Shown one piece after another: positions 52,982-64,000 of a DNA stretch of 64,000 nucleotides. A program made the translations under genes and the position numbers. The stretch comes from Selaginella moellendorffii (lineage: Eukaryota > Streptophyta > Lycopodiopsida > Selaginellales > Selaginellaceae). The notes below the pieces were generated by a model, which was not told the DNA's origin, did no database searches, and saw only the letters and a program-made list of their open reading frames with translations. The stretch's first letter is position 1. Every line of letters begins with the position of its first letter. The stretch lies in NCBI RefSeq assembly GCF_000143415.4, contig NW_003314263.1, positions 2,358,041-2,422,040 on the forward strand, given 5' to 3'.

Positions 52982-54416
52982 ATGGAATCCCAGCTCCTCC
53001 CAGTGACCCTCCAGAGCTGCAGCTCGGCACTCCCCGCCGGGCCAACTCCGCGGGCCAAGATCTTCCTCCCAAACATCGATCTCACTGTTGTTTTCATGGT
53101 CGACTCCATCTACTTCTACTCGTCCGGTGCTGCCGACGCTCCCAAGGTCCTCTTCCGGGCCCTCCAGGAGGCCATGGTGGAGTTCTATCCGTTTGCTGGA
53201 AGGCTGGCCGTCAGCGAGGAAACTCAGCGCCTGGAGATCGACGCCAATTCAGCTGGCGTGCCGTTTGTCGAAGCTGTCTCCGATCTCAACATCGCCGACC
53301 TGGGCGATCTCACGCTTCCAAATGCGTTGTATCGCAACCTGGTGTTCACTGCGACGAACGTGAAGGTTCTCTCGGATTGGCCTCTCGCCACTGTCCAGGT
53401 TCGTGTTGAAGCTTTCCTGAAGCGTTTACATAAGCACCAGAGCGAGAAAAGTAAATAGAAACCAGTAAGAACCTGTTTTGTAGGTGACGAAGTTTCTCTG
53501 CGGTGGATTCTCGTTCGGCCTGTCGGTGAACCACGCGCTCGCGGACGGCATCAGCATCATCGACTTCATGCAGCACCTCACTTCCAAAGCTCGCGGCGTT
53601 GAAAACTTCCAGCTTCCAGAGCTTCAGTTCGATCGGACTATGCTCGCAGCTCGCCCGCAGCCAACCCCCAAGATCGACTTCGGCGACGTCTACTACAAGG
53701 CGAGTGAGATCCCCAGCACGAACTCCTTCTCCACGATGGAAGACATGGTCGTCAGCACCAATCTGGCCTCCGGTAACTACGTGGTTACGGACTTGGTTTC
53801 GAGAGCCATCAACATCCCGGCGAGCAAGGTCGAGTATCTGAAGAAGTTGGCCATGTCCGACGGAACCATCACCCGGTGCTCGACTTTCGACGTCGTCGCC
53901 ACCTACGTCTGGAAGCTGCGAACTGCTGCGATGGGGATGCCGCTGGAGCACCAGGCCACCATGTTCATGGCTGTCGACGTGAGCAAGAAAGTAACACCGC
54001 CAATCCCCCGAGGCTTCGTCGGCAACCGGGCCTTTCCAGTCGCCGTGAGGATGAAAACCGAGGAGCTGCTCAAAAAACCACTGTCCCACTGCCTGACAGT
54101 CGTCCGTGAGGCCTTACTTCGAGCAGACGATGAATTCGTACGCTCGTGGATCGACTGGAGCGAGATCCACCGAGGCATTCCCAGGTTCAACGGTGGCTTC
54201 TACATCTCGTCGTGGTGGAAGTTCCCGTTTTATGAGATGGACTTTGGATGGGGGAAGCCGATCTACATGGGCCCCGTGCTCACACAGCGAGTTGAGTTTG
54301 TGCTCATTCTACCCGTGTCACCGTCCAGGCCCGAAGGCGGGGTTGACGTGCTGCTCACCATCAATCCGCAACACATGGCCAGGTTCGAAACGCTCGTTAA
54401 CTTTCCCATCCTGTAA
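52982..54416 (+). CDS. BAHD acyltransferase (HCT-like)
   Basis: Two exons (52982-53398 and 53484-54416, intron 85 bp) join to 449 codons, the normal BAHD length. The catalytic HxxxD is HALAD (about residues 156-160), and the structural DFGWG is at about residue 391. The N-terminus (FLPNIDLTVVFMVDSIYFY) and FYPFAGRL are typical. BAHD enzymes move acyl groups from CoA thioesters to alcohols or amines in the cytosol. The pattern resembles the hydroxycinnamoyl-transferase clade, but acceptor and donor cannot be told. The start is the first ATG in frame and gives a standard N-terminus. Confidence 0.9.
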
Positions 54417-54576
54417 GTACTTTGTGAAATTTTACTTTGAAAGTTAATGAAATACCTCTAGAGTGTTCGTGTATGTAAAAGAATCAGATCTTTCAAAACT
54501 CGCTCCAGCAACAATGAGGAATTGTTTTTCAGTGACGACGGACTTCAACTAGGCAAAACTTACGCTGAGTGTTCCA
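54417..54576. other. Convergent 3' flanks of the BAHD and orphan genes
   Basis: Short untranslated gap between a + and a - strand gene. Nothing else is seen. Confidence 0.4.
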
Positions 54577-56084
54577 TCAGACCGCATTCCTTAGGTTATA
54601 AGCGTCTGACGCCCCTGCGTACGGGTCAGGGCGACGCGGGCGCAGAGCCTGGGAGGGAGCGATTGGAGCTGGAGGTGGAGCTGCAGCAGGAGATGCCATT
54701 TTTAAGTACACAGCCAAAACAGATAAACTTACCATCGAGGAAACCAGCTGGAGCAAGGGTCTTAAAGCAATACAAGCGGTACTCGTACCCAAGAGCAGCC
54801 AGCTCGTTCTTGAGCCTTCTGGTCAAGAGGAAAAAAGCAGGACCAATGCCACGAGAGCGCGTCACCTAAACACACACACACACACACACACAAGCAAATT
54901 AGCCCGAGCACCAGAGATACTCATCACCAACCTGGGATTTCTTGCCAGCAATAACGAACGCTTCCACTGGCCCGATTTGCCGAACGGCTTCTCGATAGGC
55001 GTGGCGAGCCTCTTGCATTAGTTTGTCGTGGTCGCGCAGCAACTCATCTGAAGAGACATAGACGAAGAGATCCACGCGCCAAATCTTCCATGGCCAACTA
55101 TAGTTCGTGAGTACATAGTTAGCAGCCATCTGCAGGATAATCGCTGGGCGCTGTTCTCCCATGATGCCAACGAGTGAATGTGGGTGATCGTCGCAAGGAA
55201 ATACCAGGATTCTTTTACCAGTGATGATCAGCGGGCAAGGAAGTCCTGGTGTCGTACAAGAAGTTTCGAGAAAAAATCGTGAGCGGAAATATGCGTTACC
55301 TATCTTGATCAAAACATACTGGATCAACTGGAAAACCGGGCCGAAAATCCACTCCACAGCAGACACTAGAGCAGAAAAGCAAAGAAAGTCGAGCATGATC
55401 CGATAAAGAGAAGCACTAGCTTACCGATTTCAAAGGCTACATAGAAAACGATGATGAGGATCAAAGGCCACACCGAAACGCTCCGGGTGAAGGCAAAGAC
55501 TAGAAAAATTCACGATCGATGAGAGAGCGAGGAATCTGAGGATACATACCAAGACCGATTGCCCATCGCCATAGAACCCTGAGATTCAACTCACTTCCTG
55601 AGGTCGTCCTCGCGTAACATGCGATCGGGGAGAAGCACGCCATCGCCAGCGCCTGGATCGAGGTTGCCGCCATCGCGATGGTCGGCGCCCATGCGGAAAT
55701 CTTGGTGGAAGACGCCGCCGAATCGTAGAGAAAGGGCACGAGATTGTGGCACGCCGTCGCCGCTATGGCCGCGAGGGAGAGGATCTTGGAGACGCACGCC
55801 ATCGCCACCGCCTGGATCGACGCCATCGCGATGCTCGTCGACGGCGCCAATGCCGAAATATTGGTGAAGGACGCCGCCAAACCACAGAGAAAGGGCACGA
55901 GATTGTGGCACGCCGTCGCCGCCATGGCCCCGAGGGAGACGATCTTGGAGACGAACGCCATCGCCAACGCCTGGATCGACGCCCTCGTCGACGGCGCCAA
56001 TGCGGCGAATAGCAAGGGGACGAGATTGTAGCAGACCTTCACTGCCGCCATAGCCATTTTGCAGAGCTCGAAGAAGATCGCCAT
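54577..56084 (-). CDS. Orphan membrane-protein family, paralogue 1
   Basis: Six exons on the - strand (56084-55550, 55499-55425, 55365-55300, 55245-54932, 54865-54733, 54680-54577) give 408 codons. I do not recognise the family. Exon 1 (residues 1-178) is Ala-rich and hydrophobic and made of about 53-residue internal repeats: SIQALAMA recurs at 36, 89 and 142, and ATACHNLVPFL twice. Exon 2 is a likely membrane helix (WPLILIIVFYVAFEIV). Residues 226-374 form a soluble-looking domain shared with paralogue 2: GLPCPLIITGKRILV, VDLFVYVSSDELLRDHDKL, GPVEAFVIAGK, and FLLTRRLKNELAALGYEYRL before YCFKTLAPAGFLD. The tail is Pro-rich (APPPAPIAPSQ). Exon 4 ends in phase 0 and the other introns are phase 1, as in paralogue 2. 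Confidence 0.75.
54867..54894. repeat. (CA)n microsatellite inside an intron
   Basis: A CA run (TG on the coding strand) sits directly before the TTTAG acceptor of intron 4 of the orphan gene, in place of the usual pyrimidine tract. Length changes here could alter splicing. Confidence 0.85.
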
Positions 56085-56370
56085 CGCCAGATGAGCGCCG
56101 TGCCTGAGGAGGAAGGCGATCGCGACACCAAGGTAAGGGCAAAAAATGGCGGGCTATTTAAAATGCTCTTGTGTATTGGCAAATTAACACCGGTAAATCT
56201 TGACCATGTTCTTTACCTCGAGAGGAACCATTGTAAGAAATCGATCTTTTGCAGCTCGCACGAGGGAATGACAAATCGCGAAAAAAAATTCAGTGGCACG
56301 GAATTCACATAAGCGAAGTACGCAAAACTTACGCTGTTCGATTGTTCTCTAACCGGAGCTTTAGTCTATT

Positions 56371-57750
56371 TTACCAGCGATTCGCACGGTGAGGCGGAAT
56401 GTAGACCCCTGGAGCTGGACCTGCTGGAGCTGGAGCTGGAGGAGCTTGAGCATCTGGAGCTGGACCTGCTGGAGCTGGAGCTGGAAGAGCTTGAGCATCT
56501 GGAGCTTCTGGAGCTGGAGCTTGTGCTGCTGGAACTTCTGGAGCTGGAGCATGTGGAGCTGGAGCGTCCGGAGCCTCTGGAACTGGAGCTTGTGCTGCTG
56601 GAGCGTCTGGAGCTGGAGCGTCTGGAGCTAGAGCTGCTTAAGATGACAAATAACAAATGTAAGCTAAAGTAGCCACTCTCGACGCACGTACCATTGATGA
56701 AGCCCGGTGGAGAGCGGTCTTTGAAGCAATATAGTCGGTACCCGAGATTATCGAGCTGCCTCTTGAGTCTGCGAGGTAAGAGAAGGCAAGCAGGACCAAG
56801 ACCAAGACCAACATAGCGCCTCATCTGGAAAACCGCATGGAAGGCGATGAGTTCAAGTAACAAATCTATATGACTGACCTCTTTTTCCTTCCCGACGACA
56901 ACAAACGCGTCCACAGGCTTGAAATCCTTTGCAGCTAAGTAGGCCGCCCGAGTCTGTTGCGTAAGTGTGTCGTGGTCGTGCAGCACCACATCGGAGGCAA
57001 CGTAGAGGAAGAGATCGATGTGGGAGGGGGTCGAGTCTCTCGGAATGGGCCTGAGATGATATCGACCATCCAGTTTGATAATCATCGCTGGCAGCTGCTC
57101 GTTGAGAATGTAAATGAGATCGCGTTGAGCTCCTTCGGCCATGTACACCAGGATGGTCTTCCCAGTGATGATAAACGGACAAGGAAGTCCTAAGGTTGAA
57201 GAGAACATGGAACGTCGAATTGGAAAGAAAGCTTAGATTTACCTGTCTTGATCGAGACATGCTGGATTATCCTAAAGAGCGGGTCGATCATCCAATTCAC
57301 GCCAGGAACTAAACACAAAAAAGAAAGAGCCTGATCATTCTGGCAAGAAAGAAAGCTGGTATTACCGGCATGGAGGAGGAAGACCATGGATGGGCTGGAG
57401 AAAGCCGCTGGAAAGAATGTGCACGATCGATCAAAGGACGAAATATTTCGGCATCAAGGAAGAATTCGAGAATACGTACCAAGAACTGCCGTAGAAACCC
57501 TCTCCATGAGAATCAAGAGCACGGCGGAGATGAAATATACAATCCTCCAGATCAAGAATTCCCGGAAGGAAACCTTGGAAATCTTCGTGTAGAGGGAGAT
57601 CGCCACGGGACAGAGAACGCCGAGTACGGGCAGGCCACACGCCATCGCCGCCAAGTCGCCGACCTGGAAGAGCGCCACGATCGTAGAGCTGATGCTGAAG
57701 AGCGCGATCCCTAATGCCGCCAACGCGCCGAGCTTGGAGAAGAGCGCCAT
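56371..57750 (-). CDS. Orphan membrane-protein family, paralogue 2
   Basis: Six exons (57750-57480, 57407-57366, 57308-57243, 57189-56879, 56824-56692, 56636-56371) give 362 codons with the same intron phases as paralogue 1. Two exon lengths are identical (66 and 133 bp). Residues 1-104 carry three or four hydrophobic segments but lack the 53-residue repeats. The conserved domain (about 127-274) reads GLPCPFIITGKTILVYM, IDLFLYVASDVVLHDHDTL, KPVDAFVVVGKEKE, LLLPRRLKRQLDNLGYRLYC and FKDRSPPGFIN. Exon 6 is a Pro/Ala tail of about 75 residues (repeats such as APAPDAPAP) ending GVYIPPHRANRW. It is a head-to-tail tandem duplicate of paralogue 1. No function can be assigned; membrane location is inferred. 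Confidence 0.75.
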
Positions 57751-57877
57751 CGCTGCGCTATTCGTTCCCACAAAGTGTTAAGGGTAAAACGCAATGGCGG
57801 GCTGTTCAAAATATAGAGAAGAATCTTCGCAGTATATACTACGTAGGGTTTAATCATTCACTATGAAAGCTTAGGGC
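57751..57877. promoter_or_regulatory. Short divergent promoter region
   Basis: Only about 127 bp separate the ATG of orphan paralogue 2 (-) from the ATG of the RNA-binding protein (+), so the two must share promoter DNA. TATATACTACG near 57833 could serve the + gene. Confidence 0.5.
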
Positions 57878-58795
57878 ATGGCGATGAGCTTGTGTAGCGA
57901 TGGCGGAGGCGGCGCTTGGCTCGGGATTTCTTCCTCGTTTTACTGCGCGCGCTCGTCTGCAAGATTTCGATTCGTCGGCATTCGTAGGAGGAAAATGCGA
58001 GGGCTTTGCGTGAAGAGTGAAATTGATTCCAGCGTCGCGCGGCCGAGCCGGATCTATGTGGGAAATCTCTCGTGGAACTGCGATAGCGAGGAGCTTGCCA
58101 AGGTGCTGCAACAAGCTGGGATTCTAGCACACGTCGAGGAAGTGGAGGTATGTCTCTTTGATTTTTCCAGAACCAATGCAGCATGAAATAGAGACTAACT
58201 TAGATTTTGTAGGTAGTGTGCGATCGGGAAACTGGAAGAAGTCGTGGATTTGGATACGTGACATTGACGTCCATCGATTTTGCTCAAGTTGCGGTCCAAA
58301 AGCTCGATGGTCACGTAAGTCACTTATTTTATTTTTTTTCTCGAGGCTTGAAAACACTCTTCTCTTCTGTTTTTGCACAGATTGTTCAAGGTAGAGCACT
58401 TAAAGCTAGTTATTCTCAGCCTTACAAAAAGGCTGGAAAAGAGGGACCCGTGGAGGTAGCAGCAAGCCACACGAAAGTTTTCATTGGGAATTTGCCTTGG
58501 GGAGTCGACGATGGAAGCCTTGAAGAGTTTTTTCGAGCTCACGGGAAAGTGGTGGAGGTGAAGATAGTGTATGACCGAGACACTGGCAGATCTCGCGGCT
58601 TTGGGTTTGTAACCTTGTCCTCGCCAAAGGAAGCCGACGAAGCTGTTAAATCTTTGGACGGAGCGGTACGTTGGTTTTCATTCTTTTCTTAAGGTTTTTG
58701 GTAAAGTCTTTCTCTCTTTGCTCTTTTTGCAGGACTGCGATGGAAGGCGCTTGCGTGTTAAGCTAGCAGACACTTCACCAGTGCCGCCACAGTGA
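57878..58795 (+). CDS. Chloroplast-type RNA-binding protein with two RRMs
   Basis: Four exons (57878-58147, 58213-58314, 58381-58665, 58733-58795; introns 65-67 bp) join to 239 codons. About 50 N-terminal residues rich in Ser, Arg and Gly look like a transit peptide. RRM1 has RNP2 IYVGNL (about 58) and RNP1 RGFGYVTL. RRM2 has RNP2 VFIGNL (about 157) and RNP1 RGFGFVTL. No long acidic or Gly-rich spacer lies between them. This matches the cpRNP family (29-31 kDa types), which stabilises, processes and helps edit plastid mRNAs. It is slightly shorter than the seed-plant members. Confidence 0.88.
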
Positions 58796-59613
58796 TGTCG
58801 CGGAGGTAAAGTTTTAAGCTAGAAAATCTTCTTAGTTTCCTTCATCCAAGATCGATAGATAGATATGGTTTCTTAGTTTCACTCACCGAGGAAAAAAGTT
58901 TAGCAGGATTGATTGTAGATGAAAACTATTTAGTTTAACGTGGTTCGTGTTCCAGGCAGCAAAGCGAACAATCTACGACTTTAAAATCTAGAGCTCTAGC
59001 AGATTGCTCCGGAATGTTTGGAAGCTTTCACGAAGTGAAAGAAATTTATGAGACCCTGCAAGGAATTCCAGGTGAGCATCGATGCACGACATAGATCATG
59101 AATTTCTTTTTTGTTGTCTATCCCTTTAACACAGTCGTTCGTTGCTGGTAGGAAAGGAAGCTTATCCTTTTGGCAGTGCCAGAGGCACCATAGCCGGCTC
59201 CAACAGGTTATCTCTTTCTTTCTATCCTTTTTTTTGCCTTCTCTCTCTCTTTGTAATCACACGTTCGTGCATGTTCGTCTAAGCCAGCCAAACATCAACG
59301 TCTAAAAACAACGTCATTTTCAACCACATACTTGATTTGTCCGCCGTACGGCCCATTCGTACTCCGCGAATGGGCCCCTGGCCCACTTTGATAATGGTCG
59401 CATGTGATTTACAGGCAAGCACAAGATATTTTTCCGTGGTTAAGTTACCTAGCGGGTGAAATTCTTTTCACCGCTACCGCCACCGCCTCTGATTCGAAAA
59501 TTTTCGCGGGCACTCGTCGAAAAGTTAAAACAAGGACGCCAGATGGGAAATTAAATGCAAGGTAGCCCGGACGCCAAGTTTTGTTCCAATGCGGCTAATC
59601 ACAGGTTCCCATG
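58796..59613. other. 3' flank of the RNA-binding gene and tubulin upstream region
   Basis: No further coding exon is convincing. Plausible splice sites just after the stop (GGAG|GTAAAG near 58806) suggest the 3' leader may be spliced. No repeat is seen. Confidence 0.4.
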
Positions 59614-59620
59614 TATAAAG
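59614..59620 (+). promoter_or_regulatory. TATA box of beta-tubulin
   Basis: TATAAAG lies upstream of a leader that contains a likely 310-bp intron (CCAAG|GTCAGT at 59763 to AATGCAG at 60072). The ATG follows at 60083. A long first leader intron is common in plant tubulin genes and often raises expression. Confidence 0.55.
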
Positions 59621-59977
59621 AATCTTCCCCCTGTTTAGTAATAAACTCTTTTCGCTAGTTATTTTCCCTTCCTTTGTATCGGCTCCTGGGGCGGAGCTAA
59701 AGGCGCTGCGCGTTTGAGGAGCTTCTTCCCGGCTGTGAAGGCGCTGCCTCTTCTTCTCCAAGGTCAGTAGCGATTCTCTCACGATTTCTTTGCCTGGATC
59801 GTCTTTTTCCCTTGCCTGGCGCTGCGCCGCTGCCAGATCTCTCTCTTTTGTGATTTTGCCCCCTTTTAGATCGCTAGTTTGGCTGCCGCCCTGTGTTCTT
59901 CGCGTTTTCGATCGATTCTATCTCTTGCCGTGCTTGCATTCTGGTGTTATCGGTAGGAATCGGTGTGTTCTATGTAA

Positions 59978-61569
<1,592 letters not shown>

Positions 61570-61888
61570 TCCCAGCGAGACAATGCAAGTTACAACCAGT
61601 GAAGATCATCGCTTTGCTATAGTCTAAAGGTGACTATTACTACTTCTCTACTCTACTACTGAGGTTCTTTACTCTACTCTATTTTTTTGGCTCTGAGCTT
61701 TTGCTTTCTCTTTGTACTCCCTCTATTCGCATTACGCTGGTTTTTTGTATGCTTTCAAGGATAATAATCTGGTATAAATCCGCGTCGTGGTTTACATGCT
61801 GAGTTTCAAGCCATGTACAAAAACGTTCAAGAAAGTAATAGTTTAGAGTTTCTGGGTTCGAATCTATGCCCAGACGTTATAATGTTAA
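61570..61888. other. 3' flank of beta-tubulin
   Basis: TC-rich 3' untranslated region. Nothing else is recognised. Confidence 0.4.
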
Positions 61889-61962
61889 GGCCTATTAGCT
61901 CAGCTGGTCAGACCGTGGTGCTAATAACGCCAAGGTCGCAGGTTCGATACCTGCAGAGGTCA
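61889..61962 (+). tRNA. tRNA-Ile (AAT), slightly degenerate
   Basis: The 74-nt sequence has D-arm GCTCAGCTGGTCAGACC, anticodon loop CTAATAA (anticodon AAT) and T-arm GCAGGTTCGATACCTGC. It is followed by CGATTTTTTT, a pol III stop. Against a standard plant tRNA-Ile the D-stem has one C-C mismatch and the acceptor stem one A-G mismatch, so it may be weakly active or a pseudogene. Confidence 0.75.
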
Positions 61963-62044
61963 AGACAAAAACGATTTTTTTAATTCAAGAATGTTCTATG
62001 GTTTATAATATCAATCTTAAAGGTTAAAACTATTTAGCGCCTAA

Positions 62045-62117
62045 GTCTGGGTGGTGTAGTTGGTCATCACGCTAGTCTCACACACTAGAGGCCCCCGGTT
62101 CGAACCCGGCTCGGACA
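62045..62117 (+). tRNA. tRNA-Val (CAC), one-base-short T-stem
   Basis: The 73-nt sequence has acceptor GTCTGGG pairing with CTCGGAC (two wobbles), anticodon loop CTCACAC (anticodon CAC) and T-loop TTCGAAC. The 3' T-stem strand reads CCGG where CCGGG is usual, one G short. A T-run follows near 62134. It lies 80 bp after the tRNA-Ile on the same strand. Confidence 0.75.
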
Positions 62118-62139
62118 AATTTCTGACTTTCTCTTTTTG

Positions 62140-62460
62140 TTAGCCTTTGAAGAGCAAGAATGCCATTCTCTCCAAGTAAAAGTGAATGAAGGTACCGCAC
62201 GAATGCGTGATGAAAGACCCGAAGCTCGTTCCCACGATGCACTGCCATCCGGGTCCATAGAGCCCGTCAAACCCCTGCCAAGAAAAACTTTGAGCGATTT
62301 CATCAGAAACACTCGCTGCTACCTTTTTGATGTGCCGCGCAATCTCCTTGCAATCGTCCACCTCGTACAAATCAAGGGCCTCGGACGCCCACTCCATCGC
62401 CCGCGCTTGCATCTTCTCGGGCATATCGGTGCTTCCAATCACAGCCTTGCCTTCCAGCAT
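62140..62460 (-). CDS. Dynein light chain (LC8 type)
   Basis: Two exons (62460-62323 and 62274-62140) give 90 codons. The core AMEWASEALDLYEVDDCKEI, then ARHIKK, GFDGLYGPGWQCIVGTSFGS, THSCGTFIHFYL and a LLFKG end match LC8 dynein light chains, small dimeric hubs that bind short linear motifs. In land plants they act apart from dynein motors. The 48-bp intron (62322-62275, GTAGCAG ... CTTGGCAG) is a multiple of three with no stop, so the unspliced RNA is also open for 106 codons. The spliced form has the normal family length. Confidence 0.88.
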   Translation of the reverse strand: MLEGKAVIGSTDMPEKMQARAMEWASEALDLYEVDDCKEIARHIKKVAASVSDEIAQSFSWQGFDGLYGPGWQCIVGTSFGSFITHSCGTFIHFYLERMAFLLFKG

Positions 62461-62958
62461 AGTTTCTCGCTACAAATCCCTCTATGGCTCGACTCCCCAA
62501 CGAAAAGCTATCCAAAAAGCCCCCGAAAGCTCTTGATTCTCTTCTCCTCTGCAAGTTAACGCTACTCCCCTGTCTCGAAAAACCTTTAGTTTCCGGATTC
62601 CCGAAACACTGCTGTAGTTTTCTCCAGACTGGAGCGTTTCTACATATGGTGAGCTTTCACTCCTCCTTTCACCCCTTTCCTCTCTTCATGAATGGCCACG
62701 GTAATTTCTTTTGAGCCTTAAAGAACTTTCCTTTTTCTCCACCACTACGTGGAAAGCTCCCAGCATTTAGATAGTTGCTGAAAGATACTATTCACTTGGT
62801 GGCTCTTTTGTTGCCTTCTGCTGCTGTCTTTCTGATAAAGAGAAGCTTTGCGTTCACTTAATTGGAGGGACCGGAATGTTGTCGCCATGCACAAGAACCA
62901 TTTCATCAGCCAGGAAAGGAACTGCGCAGAAAAGAGCATCTCCTGTTCCAGCGCGTGT
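62461..62958. other. Upstream of the dynein light chain
   Basis: No convincing gene. Short frames on both strands lack recognisable motifs. Confidence 0.4.
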
Positions 62959-63214
62959 TTAATGTTGAGGCGGCTTAGAAACTATTCCAAGTGTTTTAGA
63001 ATTCGTCACTCCAAATCTTTGCTGCTCGCCCTCGAATGCCACCAACGCGACCGCCTTTGGACTTGAGGGCTTCATAAATCATGCGAGCTTGTTTCGCCGG
63101 TACCACCTACACAGCACCAAAACTCCGCGCAGTCTGCTTTAAGATCGTGTGTACCTTGTCACGGAACAGGATAAGAGAGATGGTTTATCGGCGAACGATC
63201 GTATCCTTGCTCAT
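62959..63214 (-). pseudogene. Fragment of a prolyl-oligopeptidase (S9) family gene
   Basis: Read on the - strand, LFRDK, then across a possible intron (63154-63107) VVPAKQARMIYEALKSKGGRV resembles the DKVVPxxQAxMIYEALKxKGxPV segment of S9 peptidases. After a frame change, FEGEQQRFG resembles the FEGEQHGFR that carries the catalytic His. Here Gln stands in place of that His. A TAA precedes the segment and there is a frameshift, so this is a remnant of only the C-terminal part. Confidence 0.55.
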
Positions 63215-63409
63215 CACCTCTGAGGGAAAGAAGTTTAGAGTGAGTGAGATGACGCCAAGGCAAACGAACCAACAAGAGCGATTCGAGGACCCGAAACGAA
63301 GATTATCATCGGCTTTTGCTTTTAAGAAATGTTTTCGGGAATTTTATTTAGAAATATCTTAATTCTGAAATAAAAAAGGTAATGTTTAACGCTTAGGGTT
63401 TGAGTGGCA

Positions 63410-64000
63410 ATGGAAAATCTCCAAGAGGATGTGTTGACGCTTATTCTGAGTAAGCTTGAGGATCTGAGTGACCTTTGCAGATGTGCCGGTGTGGCCAAAT
63501 TCTTTCACAGGCTACACTGGCCTGTACTGGTGCTGAGAAGAACCCACCATGACGAAGAAAGAATGGCCAGATTGGTAATTGGTGCTCTAAGCAGTAGGCA
63601 CATGAATGGATTGCAAAAGCTAGTCATCAAGTCTGAGCAGGAAAACATAGGGGTAGAAAAGAAGGACTGGTTGATGCTGAAAAAATCTCAAGGCTCGCTC
63701 CGCACTCTAGAGCTCAATGGTTGCTTTAATGTCCCCGATTTGTGGGGAGTCATACACGGGTTTCCGAAGCTTTCAATCCTAAAACTCAAGAACAACGCCT
63801 TTAGAACTCCTCGAAGCACTCTTCCCATATCACTCCCAGGGCTCACCACAGTTTCCATAATCAAGAGTTACTACATCAATGACATCCAAGCTTTGGTGAG
63901 GGCATGTCGTGCATCTCTCGAGACACTACGAGTGGAGTGCGAATCCCACATCGAGACCATGGATCTGAGCATCACCGACTGCCCCAAGCTAGAAGAGTTG
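63410..64000 (+). CDS. F-box/LRR-like protein, cut by the window end
   Basis: From the ATG at 63410, 197 codons are open to the end of the window with no stop and no needed intron. The N-terminus MENLQEDVLTLILSKLEDLS is an F-box, which binds SKP1 in SCF ubiquitin ligases. Leu-rich repeats follow (SLRTLELNGCFNVPDLWGVI, FPKLSILKLKNN, LPGLTTVSI, SLETLRVECES). This arrangement is common in the large F-box families of land plants. The target is unknown and the 3' end lies outside the window. Confidence 0.75.
   Translation, partial: MENLQEDVLTLILSKLEDLSDLCRCAGVAKFFHRLHWPVLVLRRTHHDEERMARLVIGALSSRHMNGLQKLVIKSEQENIGVEKKDWLMLKKSQGSLRTLELNGCFNVPDLWGVIHGFPKLSILKLKNNAFRTPRSTLPISLPGLTTVSIIKSYYINDIQALVRACRASLETLRVECESHIETMDLSITDCPKLEEL

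Noticed and set aside
55619-56142. Overlapping frames opposite and out of frame with orphan paralogue 1
   Set aside because: They are shadows of the repetitive GC-rich exon; only the - strand frame from 56084 has spliceable continuation and a paralogue.

Overview
The window looks like nuclear DNA of a land plant, most likely a lycophyte such as Selaginella. This is an inference. It rests on complete plant-type genes with very short introns (mostly 38-160 bp), a beta-tubulin, a NIP aquaporin, NPF transporters, a BAHD acyltransferase and a chloroplast RNA-binding protein, packed tightly next to long AT-rich and retrotransposon-rich stretches.

Layout. 1-2772: AT-rich DNA with a broken F-box/kelch-like gene. 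2773-16677: LTR retrotransposon B (466-bp LTRs, target duplication GTGTG), carrying a younger chromovirus-type element A at 3604-11136 (1.15-kb LTRs, target duplication AACAG) inside its gag. 16678-22542: AT-rich DNA with one intact single-exon gene for a bulb-type-lectin-domain protein (17521-18387) and heavily decayed relatives of A and C. 22543-35785: chromodomain element D (LTRs 361/387 bp, target duplication GAGCG), interrupted inside reverse transcriptase by element C at 25189-32862 (1.8-kb LTRs, target duplication TTTTC, no coding capacity). 35786-39600: AT-rich DNA with a recent 896-bp tandem duplication. 39608-50702: a broken NPF gene, about 4 kb without genes, a NIP aquaporin and an intact NPF paralogue. 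51256-64000: a compact gene island with an MBL-fold plastid-type protein (-), a BAHD acyltransferase (+), two tandem paralogues of an unrecognised membrane-protein family (-), a two-RRM chloroplast RNA-binding protein (+), beta-tubulin (+), tRNA-Ile and tRNA-Val-like genes, dynein light chain (-), a peptidase S9 remnant (-) and the start of an F-box/LRR gene (+).

How parts relate. By eye, LTR divergence orders the insertions D (about 4%) > B (about 2%) > A and C (each under 1%), matching the nesting. A and C share LTR ends, primer site, polypurine tract, LTR satellite repeats and a 3' noncoding region folding into covarying hairpins, so C looks like a non-autonomous partner of A. D carries the signature of self-priming: the predicted RNA 5' end is complementary to the primer site just after its LTR. 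B keeps gag, three protease-like repeats and integrase but has lost reverse transcriptase and RNase H in frame. The host genes are ordinary housekeeping or metabolic genes. The least explained are the tandem pair at 54577-57750 and the lectin-domain gene at 17521.
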